From Nocardiopsaceae bacterium (GTDB lineage Bacteria; Actinomycetota; Actinomycetes; Streptosporangiales; Streptosporangiaceae): 9,602 nucleotides of DNA. Positions 1 to 5,581 of this stretch are shown piece by piece (within the stretch, counting starts at the first letter, position 1; the number at the start of each line of letters is the position of its first letter). The DNA lies in NCBI GenBank assembly GCA_031254715.1, contig JAIRTY010000296.1, positions 1-9,602 on the forward strand, in the 5' to 3' direction. Under the pieces are notes generated by a model that did no database searches, had not been told where the DNA came from, and saw only the letters and a list, made by a program, of their open reading frames with translations. Both the position numbers and the translations under genes were made by a program.

Positions 1-831
1 GTCCGGTCGGTGACGGGCGACCTGTGCGACCCCGCCGTCGCCGGCCGCGCGGTCGCCCCCGGGACGGATGCGATCATCCACCTGGCCGCGGTCACCTCGG
101 TTCTCCGGTCGATCGAGGACCCGGCGGACACCTACCGGGTGAACGTGGACATGACCGCGACCCTGCTCGAGCTTGCCCGCCAGCGCGGGGTTGGCAGCTT
201 CATCCTCGCCTCGACCAACGCGGTCGTGGGCGACGTGGGCCGGTCGGTCATCACCGAGCAGGTGGCTCTTCGCCCGCTCACCCCGTACGGGGCCACCAAG
301 GCCGCCGGAGAGATGCTGCTGAGCTGCTACACGGCCGCTTACGGCATCGCCGGCTGCGCGCTCCGCTTCTCGAACGTTTACGGCCCGGGCATGCAGGAGA
401 AGGACAGTTTCGTGCCCCGGCTGATGCGAGCGGCACGGGATGGCCACGGAGTCCAGGTGTACGGCGACGGCACTCAGGTCCGTGACCTTATCCACGTGGA
501 CGACATCGTCGCCGGGATCCTGACCGTGTGGCGGGCCGGCACCACCGGCCCGGTCATCCTGGGGGCGGGCGAGTCGGTCACCGTGAACGACATCGTGCAG
601 GCAGCCCGCAGCGTCACCGGGGCGCCGATCCCGGCCGAGCATGTCCCGCCGAAACCGGGCGAGATGCCAGCCGTGATCGTGGACAACGCGGCCGCCCAGG
701 CCCTGGGCTGGCAGCCAGGACACGACCTCAAGTCAGGAATCGCGACCGTGTGGCCGGAATGGTCGGGTGGCCCCCAGGGCGCGCCCGCGGGCACCGGCCC
801 CGCCACGGCGAACGGAAAGGCGGCACAGTGA
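1..831 (+). CDS. NAD-dependent epimerase/dehydratase (extended SDR), 5' truncated
   Basis: This is the C-terminal ~277 residues of a sugar-nucleotide epimerase/dehydratase; the frame is open back to base 1, so the start and the N-terminal Gly-rich NAD-binding loop lie outside the window. Visible extended-SDR features are the HLAA strand-loop, the NV..T..LLE.A helix, the serine-containing LAST segment, and the catalytic YGATK (Tyr codon at 286-288, Lys four residues later). These are followed by the RFSNVYGPG substrate loop and the YGDGTQVRDLIHVDD segment typical of UDP-glucose 4-epimerase-like and dTDP-glucose dehydratase-like enzymes. The family interconverts or dehydrates nucleotide sugars in the cytoplasm; the exact substrate cannot be read here. 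The last ~25 residues are a Gly/Ala/Pro-rich tail. The stop TGA (829-831) overlaps the GTG start of the glycosyltransferase, so the two are probably co-transcribed and translationally coupled, the epimerase supplying the sugar donor. Family call is firm; specificity unknown. Confidence 0.87.
   Translation, partial: VRSVTGDLCDPAVAGRAVAPGTDAIIHLAAVTSVLRSIEDPADTYRVNVDMTATLLELARQRGVGSFILASTNAVVGDVGRSVITEQVALRPLTPYGATKAAGEMLLSCYTAAYGIAGCALRFSNVYGPGMQEKDSFVPRLMRAARDGHGVQVYGDGTQVRDLIHVDDIVAGILTVWRAGTTGPVILGAGESVTVNDIVQAARSVTGAPIPAEHVPPKPGEMPAVIVDNAAAQALGWQPGHDLKSGIATVWPEWSGGPQGAPAGTGPATANGKAAQ
814..820 (+). promoter_or_regulatory. Ribosome binding site of the GT2 gene
   Basis: A GGAAAGG purine run lies 7 bases before the GTG at 828-830, inside the last codons of the epimerase gene. 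It selects the GTG start over the much longer in-frame upstream extension (back to 528), which is only a shadow of the epimerase reading frame. Confidence 0.6.
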
Positions 832-1778
832 GCGAGCCCGTAGTTGACGACGCGGGAGTCGACGCTGCTGCGGCAGCGGCGTTCTTCGCCGACAACGGCG
901 ACCGCACGGCCAAGCTGCCGCCGGTAGCCATCGTGATCGCGGCCTACAACGAGGAGGGCGTGGTCGGCTCGGTGGTGCAGGCACTGCCGGCCGAGATCTG
1001 CGGGCTGGCGACGGCGGTGATCGTGGTCTCGGACGGGTCGAAGGACAAGACCGTCATCGAGGCCAGGGAGGCCGGGGCACTCGTGTGCGACGCCCAGGTC
1101 AACCGCGGCCAGGGTGCTGCGCTGCGCCTCGGCTACCAGCTCGCCAGGGACGGCGGCGCCAGCTACATCCTCACCACCGACGCCGATGGCCAGTACAACC
1201 CGGCCGAGATGGCGAGCATCCTGGCCCCGGTGGTCCGCGGCGAGGCTGACTTTGTGACCGGCTCGCGCACGCTGGGCAGCCAGGAGACCAAGGACCCCGT
1301 CCGCCGGCTTGGCACCTGGGTCTTCGCGGTGACCATCAGCATGCTGACGCACCAGCGCGTCACGGACTCGTCATTCGGCCTGCGCGCCATGCGCGCGGAG
1401 GTGACCGGCGTGGTCAGCCTGCAGCAGCCCCAGTATCAGTCCTCGGAGCTGCTCATCGGCGTGCTCACGCACGGCTTCCGGGTGCTGGAGGTGCCGGCCA
1501 CCATCCACAAGCGCCAGGTGGGGGAGAGCAAGAAGGGGCACAACGCCATCTACGGTCTCCACTACGCCGGCGTGGTGGTGGGCACCTGGTGGCGGGAGCG
1601 TCAGCGGCGGGCACCGCGTCCGGGCAGCTCGGCACCCTCCCCGTTGGAAGCCCAGCGCCCGTCGCCGTCGGCCGGCCAGGAGCCGTTGGGCCCGAACGGG
1701 GCCGGCTCGGCGCCGTCCGGCACCGCCGACGGCGCCGCCGCGGCTGCGGCGGAGCCCCGGTCAGCGAAAAGGACGTAG
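828..1778 (+). CDS. Glycosyltransferase family 2, polyprenyl-phosphate sugar transferase-like (DPM1 type)
   Basis: 316 residues from the GTG at 828. The GT-A fold of GT2 enzymes is clear: IVIAAYNEE at ~35-43, VVSDGSKDKT at ~66-75, NRGQGAALRLGY at ~92-103, the metal/nucleotide-binding TTDADGQ (Asp118, Asp120), the VTGSR acceptor loop near 143-147, and SSFGLRAM near 181-188. There is no membrane helix, so it should act at the cytoplasmic face. Family members move a sugar from a nucleotide donor to polyprenyl phosphate or a related acceptor; the acceptor here is inferred from resemblance to the DPM1/ArnC/GtrB branch and from the nearby GtrA-like gene. The conserved domain ends around residue 257 (WWRERQ). 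The remaining ~59 residues are a Pro/Ala/Gly/Ser tail read from DNA that also encodes, on the other strand, the tail of the GtrA protein. The 4-base overlap with the upstream epimerase implies coupling. Confidence 0.9.
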   Translation: MSEPVVDDAGVDAAAAAAFFADNGDRTAKLPPVAIVIAAYNEEGVVGSVVQALPAEICGLATAVIVVSDGSKDKTVIEAREAGALVCDAQVNRGQGAALRLGYQLARDGGASYILTTDADGQYNPAEMASILAPVVRGEADFVTGSRTLGSQETKDPVRRLGTWVFAVTISMLTHQRVTDSSFGLRAMRAEVTGVVSLQQPQYQSSELLIGVLTHGFRVLEVPATIHKRQVGESKKGHNAIYGLHYAGVVVGTWWRERQRRAPRPGSSAPSPLEAQRPSPSAGQEPLGPNGAGSAPSGTADGAAAAAAEPRSAKRT

Positions 1779-2218
1779 TGGAAGATCAGGAACCTGCTCA
1801 CGAACGTGACGCAGTTGGCGAGGAAGTAACCGAGGTTGATGAAGCCCTGCCGCTCCCAGTGTTCCAGGCCCAGCGAGTTGGCCAGCACGCTTGAGTAGTG
1901 GCTGGCCAGGCCGAGCACGAGCCACGCGCCTGCTGAAACCACCCAGAACGGGAGCGTCTCCCGCAGCACATCGGGCCTGCCCTTGCGTTCCCATGCCCAC
2001 CGGCTCAGCACGTAGCTGACGGCAGCCCCGAACGCCGCCGCCACGACGCCGGCGATGCCGGGCGTCACGTGCGCGGCGCTGACCAAGACCAAGAGCGCGA
2101 GCTGGCTGGCGCCCAGCGACACGATGGCGACGCCAACGAACCGGCTGAACCGCTTACCCACCGAGGTCTTGAGCCTGCGCGTCAACGCGACATATGCCCG
2201 GCGTGAGAGGGATGTCAT
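1601..2218 (-). CDS. GtrA-like four-helix membrane protein
   Basis: 205 residues from the ATG at 2218. Four hydrophobic helices are visible at about 26-47, 52-73, 88-108 and 126-150. A basic N-terminus precedes helix 1, an aromatic/basic SRWAWERKGR loop follows helix 2, and RFLIFHYVLF ends helix 4. This is the GtrA layout (PF04138), a family proposed to flip or assist flipping of polyprenyl-linked sugars and usually paired with a GT2 gene, which here converges from the opposite strand. The frame is open to 2386, but the extra 56 residues are basic, non-membrane and not family-like; the ATG at 2218 has an AGGGA sequence 4 bases before it. Residues 153-205 are an Ala/Gly/Pro-rich tail encoded antisense to the glycosyltransferase tail (178-bp overlap). 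Membrane topology and family are secure; the transported lipid is unknown. Confidence 0.85.
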   Translation of the reverse strand: MTSLSRRAYVALTRRLKTSVGKRFSRFVGVAIVSLGASQLALLVLVSAAHVTPGIAGVVAAAFGAAVSYVLSRWAWERKGRPDVLRETLPFWVVSAGAWLVLGLASHYSSVLANSLGLEHWERQGFINLGYFLANCVTFVSRFLIFHYVLFADRGSAAAAAAPSAVPDGAEPAPFGPNGSWPADGDGRWASNGEGAELPGRGARR

Positions 2219-2224
2219 GGGTTC

Positions 2225-2236
2225 CCTAAATTTAGG
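2225..2236. promoter_or_regulatory. AT-centred palindrome next to the gtrA-like start
   Basis: CCTAAATTTAGG is a perfect 12-bp palindrome with an AT core in otherwise GC-rich DNA, ending 6 bases before the ATG of the GtrA-like gene. Its minus-strand right arm overlaps the AGGGA ribosome binding site. It could be an operator; as RNA it would form only a 4-bp stem. No regulator gene is adjacent, so the role is a guess. Confidence 0.3.
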
Positions 2237-2335
2237 AGGCCGAGGAGCTATCCAGACAGGTATACAGTACGGGAGCCGCCGGGGAGCCCGATCTGCCGGC
2301 CTTGATCTGTTGACCTGCACTTTGCCATGGCCCCG

Positions 2336-2382
2336 GGGTGCCAGGAGCACCCGCCGGAGGGGCCGCAGCCCGCCCGTACGGG
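2336..2382 (-). terminator. Possible terminator/inverted repeats after the DUF1906 gene
   Basis: The 171-bp gap between the DUF1906 stop and the GtrA-like start holds a 10-bp palindrome CCCGTACGGG (2373-2382), eight bases past the stop. It also holds a GGGTGC/GCACCC hairpin with a 5-base loop (2336-2352). Neither is followed by a T-run, so rho-independent termination is only a possibility. The rest of the gap probably carries the GtrA-like promoter, but I see no convincing -35/-10 pair. Confidence 0.2.
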
Positions 2383-2389
2383 ACATGCC

Positions 2390-4036
2390 TTAGTGCGCCG
2401 GCACCCAATACCTGGTCCCCCTCGGCACGCGCTTCCCCCAGTACCTTTTTGTCAGCTTAAAGTCCCCCGGCAGCGCCCGGTTATGCATCATCTTCCAGGT
2501 GACCCCGTGCAGCAGGGCGAGCTCGGCGAACCGCTTGCCGCCGGGAGCGGTCGCCCAGTGGCCGGTGATCGTACGGCGGTGAGCCGGGACCCAGTACCTG
2601 ATCCCCCTCGGAACGTTCCGGCCGAAATACCGCCTGGTGAGGCGGAAGTCGCCCGGGCGCGCCCGATTATGGAGTGCATGCCAGGTGACGCCGTCCAGTA
2701 CCGCCAGTTCCGCGAACCGCAGGCCGCCGGGCGCGATGGTCCAGTGACCGCGAATCCGCCGCGCGGGCAGCGGCCGCAGCCGCACGTTCAGGAAGTCCTG
2801 GTCGATGTTGAGGCGGACAGCGCCGTAGGTGCGGATGACGTTCCCCGAGTACTGGTGGATCCGGCGGTGCGGCCGCCAGGATCGGGGCGGCAGCCGCGGG
2901 TCGTTGGTACCGGCCCTCCCGTTCCACCACGCGTCGTAGATAACGTCCGGCATCACGTACCGGCGACTGCGGTAATTCATGGCAAGATCGACCACCCCGG
3001 ACAGGGAGCTGCTGTAGACGCCTGACCGGTAACCGAGCGCATGCAATTTCCTGGTCCAGCTGGTGAAGAAGGTCAGCACGCGGCCTGTCGAGTTCGGCGG
3101 GTACGCTTCCATGTCATAGTAAAGCGGGGTGCCGGGGGGAAGTCCCAGGGATTCGGCCTTAACGGCCGCGTTCCAGGCAGCGCTGCTGGCCTGGCGGCCG
3201 GGCGTGCTGATATCTCCGAACGCGAATTGCGGGCCGACGTAAAGGGGCAAGAAATGCCACCCCTCGGCCGCGCGCCGGCGCAGCCACGACGGGGTCAGGT
3301 TGGGCTGGTCGCAGGCACGCTCGGGGCCGCCGATGTAAATCCCGATCGCCCGGTACGGTGACCTGGCCCGCCAGGCGTGCATGGTCCGGGCGCTGGGAAC
3401 CGTGCAGGTGTCGAAGCCCTTTCCGCGATATCTGGCCGTGCTGGCCGGCAGGACGCGAGGCCGGAACAACGGCCCCCCGGGGACGACTCCCCCCGGCCGC
3501 CGGAGCCCGGCGCTGGCGAGGATGGACAGCACCTGCGCCCGGTCGTTGCGGTAGCTGGCGGTCACGGTGATGCGCCTGGTGACGACCTTGATCAGCCGGT
3601 CGGACAGGTCGTCAACAGAACTCGCCTCGGCCGGGCGGGCGGCCGACGGCCGGACCAGCAGCGCCTCGGTCACCGCGCCGGTGGTGACCCGGCACGACTG
3701 GTTGGCACCCGGCTTCCCGAGGTAGACCGCGTGCCGGTCAAAGCGAACGCAGGTAGCGGGGCGGGCGGCGAGGTCGATCACCGGCCAGCTGGCGGGAACC
3801 CGGAACGAGTAACCGCGGTAGGAAACCTCCTTGGTCCCAGCCGCCTGCCCGGCCAGCCCCCCGGCGCCGGCCGGAACCGCCCCGTCCCCGGCACTCGCCG
3901 CCGCGGCCGGGGTCACCCCGGGCCCGGTTCCCGCCAGCAGGATCCCCCCGCTGGCGAGCACCGTCAGAATCCTTATCGGATAAGAGCCGGACTTGCCATT
4001 GCCTGCCTGCCGTCTCGCAACTCTCCTGATGAGCAT
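2390..4036 (-). CDS. Secreted DUF1906 (Rv2525c-like) glycoside-hydrolase-like protein with two C-terminal LysM-like repeats
   Basis: 548 residues from the ATG at 4036. Order of parts: a basic N-terminus and hydrophobic segment (~21-36) ending in an Ala-rich cleavage-type region (~43-47); a linker; an N-terminal module with VPASWPV, CVRFDRHAVYLG and a paired Cys (~70-135) that recurs in actinomycete relatives; then the DUF1906 TIM-barrel-like domain (~203-420) with GKGFDTC, YRAIGIYIGG, WHFLPLYVG, YYDMEAY (~306-312) and NIDQDF. The DxE in YYDMEAY resembles the catalytic DxE of GH25 lysozymes, to which DUF1906 is structurally related. Last come two 57-residue repeats (430-486 and 492-548) resembling LysM. 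This suggests an exported cell-wall or glycan-binding enzyme; activity is inferred. I chose ATG 4036 because it aligns with the ATG of the neighbouring GH5 gene and both have a purine-rich G-run 12 bases upstream. An in-frame ATG at 4078 would add 14 residues. Confidence 0.85.
   Translation of the reverse strand: MLIRRVARRQAGNGKSGSYPIRILTVLASGGILLAGTGPGVTPAAAASAGDGAVPAGAGGLAGQAAGTKEVSYRGYSFRVPASWPVIDLAARPATCVRFDRHAVYLGKPGANQSCRVTTGAVTEALLVRPSAARPAEASSVDDLSDRLIKVVTRRITVTASYRNDRAQVLSILASAGLRRPGGVVPGGPLFRPRVLPASTARYRGKGFDTCTVPSARTMHAWRARSPYRAIGIYIGGPERACDQPNLTPSWLRRRAAEGWHFLPLYVGPQFAFGDISTPGRQASSAAWNAAVKAESLGLPPGTPLYYDMEAYPPNSTGRVLTFFTSWTRKLHALGYRSGVYSSSLSGVVDLAMNYRSRRYVMPDVIYDAWWNGRAGTNDPRLPPRSWRPHRRIHQYSGNVIRTYGAVRLNIDQDFLNVRLRPLPARRIRGHWTIAPGGLRFAELAVLDGVTWHALHNRARPGDFRLTRRYFGRNVPRGIRYWVPAHRRTITGHWATAPGGKRFAELALLHGVTWKMMHNRALPGDFKLTKRYWGKRVPRGTRYWVPAH
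2393..2563 (-). repeat. LysM-like repeat 2 of the DUF1906 protein
   Basis: Second 57-residue copy, GHWATAPGG to YWVPAH, ending at the last codon before the stop. It is offset by 186 bp from copy 1 with a 5-residue spacer. The similarity is visible in the DNA as well, indicating an internal tandem duplication. Confidence 0.6.
2579..2749 (-). repeat. LysM-like repeat 1 of the DUF1906 protein
   Basis: 57 residues starting GHWTIAPGG and ending YWVPAH. The pattern T-I-x-P-G-G..FAELA...GVTW..LHN....VP.G..YWVP follows the LysM consensus (xVxxGDTL..IA...GVT...L...N....L..G..L.IP). It has Gly in place of the usual Asp and about 15 extra residues before the final strand. It matches repeat 2 at 42 of 57 positions. 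Confidence 0.6.
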
Positions 4037-4172
4037 AATCGGCAAGAACCTCCGCCCATGCCACTTATCGGGCCGCATGGTTATGTAGCGAATCCTGGTG
4101 ATCCGGTTTTCCGTGTGATTCTCTTTCTGCGAATTCCCGCTACCGGCGATGTATATGCGGCCGACCGCGAAA
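4037..4172 (-). promoter_or_regulatory. Leader/promoter region of the DUF1906 gene, homologous to that of the GH5 gene
   Basis: The DNA upstream of the start matches the DNA upstream of the GH5 gene in order and spacing. Shared blocks are a G-rich ribosome-binding segment, CCTGGTGAT (4094-4102), a 15-bp identical block CTGCGAATTCCCGCT (4127-4141), an AT-rich GTATATGC (4151-4158; GCATATAC on the coding strand, possible -10) and CGCGAAA (4166-4172). A transcript starting near the AT-rich block would have a ~105-base leader. Promoter status is inferred. Confidence 0.4.
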
Positions 4173-4177
4173 TTAAG

Positions 4178-4215
4178 TATTCACTCGTGACGGAGCGGGG
4201 CCGGTGGCGTGAATG
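4178..4215 (-). terminator. Weak stem-loop after the GH5 stop
   Basis: TATTCAC (4178-4184) can pair with GTGAATG (4209-4215; six Watson-Crick pairs plus one wobble) around a 24-base loop, starting three bases past the GH5 stop codon and followed on the coding strand by a T/A-rich stretch. The stem is short, so this is a low-confidence terminator. Confidence 0.2.
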
Positions 4216-4217
4216 AA

Positions 4218-5351
4218 TCAGCCGTTATGGCGCTGCAGCCAGGTCATGATCAGGTTCCCGGCGCCCTCGTTAACAGGGCGCGAGCAGGTCCAGTCTCCGC
4301 GGATATGGTTAGGGTCCGCCAGGTTGGCTGACTCGAGCAGCCTCGGCCCTGCCAGGTTGTATCCGACCAGTCCCATTTTGTGCCTGGCCAGATACCGCAG
4401 GAACCTGGGCACGGCGCTGGGAGCGTCACCCCAGCACGCCCAGTCGGCGTTCGCCCGGCTGTAATTGACCCACTCGCCTTCAACCACCGGATATCGCCTG
4501 GCCAGGAACCCGAACGAGCGCTTCCAGCTAGACCAGACGTGCCGTCCTGGCGGCCGGTGCTCGGAGTAGGCGAGCGGGCCGACTCCGGTCAGGTGCCGCC
4601 TCGGAACTTTCCGCAGGTCCCTGGCCCGGTGCGACCCCTCGACCCAGAACAGGTTCCGGCCGCCATGGTGGCGTATGTAGCGGGCCAGGTGCTCCATCCG
4701 GTTATGCCAGTTGCGCCACGGGCCGGCGGGCTCGTTAAACAGGTCGAAGATGACCTGCCGGTTATGCCCGTACTGACGGGTCAGCCTGCGCCAGACCCGC
4801 CTCGTCCGCCGGTCAGGGACGGGGGTGCGCTTAGAACCGACCGCAATCACCACAACTAGCCCATCGTGTTCGGCACGGCGGGCGACCGACCGCAGGGCAG
4901 ACAGGAACGCATGGTTGATGTTCCGTTCCTGCAGGAAGCCCACCCGAACCAGGTTCGCGCACCATGACTCGGCGGCGGCGTCGACCTCAGCCCGCATAAC
5001 TGTCGCATCCCGCGGCCGCCGGAGCCCCGTCAGGTTGATCCCGTAAGGAACAAACCGCGCTCCGCTGCCGGTCACCACATGTGCTCCGCGGACCCGGAAC
5101 GGGCCACGCACATGATGACAGGGCGCCGGTGATGCCTTTCCCGCATGCTCAGCCGAACCGCCGGTACCCGGCGCGGCCGCCCTGTGCGCGGTAGTTGCCG
5201 CCGCAGGATTTGCCGCCGCGGGCGGGGTGGTCCCTGGCCCGGTTCTCGCCAGCAGGGTCCCGCCAACGGCCAGCACGGTCATGATTCCGGCCAGATAATA
5301 GCCCGATATGCCGTTACCTGCCTGCTTCCTCGCAGCTCTCCTGATGATCAT
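4218..5351 (-). CDS. Secreted glycoside hydrolase family 5 (cellulase-family) protein
   Basis: 377 residues from the ATG at 5351. A basic N-terminus (MIIRRAARKQ) and hydrophobic stretch (~18-35) followed by Pro/Ala-rich sequence make an export signal with a low-complexity linker to ~75. The GH5 barrel occupies ~85-375: VPYGINLTGL near 101-110, NLVRVGF near 133-139, the acid/base IFDLFNEP (Glu207), NLFWVEGS near 233-240, YSEHRP, and the nucleophile segment VVEGEWVNY (Glu293). Both catalytic glutamates are present, so activity on a beta-linked glycan is likely; the substrate (cellulose, mannan, own exopolysaccharide) cannot be told. An in-frame TTG at 5360 is an alternative start adding three residues. 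The signal region is nearly the same as that of the downstream DUF1906 gene, with which it is collinear, though a ~180-bp gap and a separate leader suggest separate transcription. Confidence 0.87.
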   Translation of the reverse strand: MIIRRAARKQAGNGISGYYLAGIMTVLAVGGTLLARTGPGTTPPAAANPAAATTAHRAAAPGTGGSAEHAGKASPAPCHHVRGPFRVRGAHVVTGSGARFVPYGINLTGLRRPRDATVMRAEVDAAAESWCANLVRVGFLQERNINHAFLSALRSVARRAEHDGLVVVIAVGSKRTPVPDRRTRRVWRRLTRQYGHNRQVIFDLFNEPAGPWRNWHNRMEHLARYIRHHGGRNLFWVEGSHRARDLRKVPRRHLTGVGPLAYSEHRPPGRHVWSSWKRSFGFLARRYPVVEGEWVNYSRANADWACWGDAPSAVPRFLRYLARHKMGLVGYNLAGPRLLESANLADPNHIRGDWTCSRPVNEGAGNLIMTWLQRHNG

Positions 5352-5500
5352 AACCGGCAAGAGCCCCCGTTTTCGCCGCTTATCGATCGCACAGTGACTT
5401 ATTGGAGCGATTTATTGAAGCCTGGTGATTCGCGCATGCCCGCAATTCCCCTGCTGCGAATTCCCGCTGCCAACAGTATTATGCGGCGGGTAGCGCGAAA
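5352..5500 (-). promoter_or_regulatory. Leader/promoter region of the GH5 gene, homologous to that of the DUF1906 gene
   Basis: Carries the same ordered blocks as the region before the DUF1906 gene: a G-run before the start, CCTGGTGAT (5421-5429), CTGCGAATTCCCGCT (5454-5468), AT-rich GTATTATGC (5476-5484; GCATAATAC on the coding strand, possible -10) and CGCGAAA (5494-5500). A GAATTC-centred sequence is common to both. The role as a promoter with a ~115-base leader is inferred from conservation between the two copies, not from a consensus match. Confidence 0.4.
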
Positions 5501-5525
5501 CGGTGGATTGCCGCTAAAGGCGTGT

Positions 5526-5540
5526 CGGGCAATATGCCCG
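5526..5540 (-). terminator. Compact hairpin after dnaE2
   Basis: CGGGCA and TGCCCG form a perfect 6-bp stem with a 3-base loop about 40 bases past the dnaE2 stop and before the GH5 leader. There is no T-run, so it is either a U-less actinomycete-type terminator or a short operator. Confidence 0.3.
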
Positions 5541-5581
5541 TGTTCGATCCATACCGGGATTGCCTCACAGCGCAGGCTGGG

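Noticed and set aside
474..1352. 292-codon minus-strand open frame opposite the epimerase and GT2 genes
   Set aside because: No recognisable motif; low-complexity His/Arg/Gly/Ala-rich sequence antisense to two genes with clear catalytic motifs.
2219..2386. N-terminal extension of the GtrA-like protein to a start at 2386
   Set aside because: The extra 56 residues are basic and not family-like, and the ATG at 2218 has a plausible ribosome binding site; the region more likely holds the promoter.
4037..4078. Twin-arginine (Tat) signal suggested by GRRFLP in the 14-residue upstream extension of the DUF1906 protein
   Set aside because: The motif is too far from the hydrophobic segment, is not kept as RRxFL in the homologous leader of the GH5 gene, and that extension is probably untranslated.
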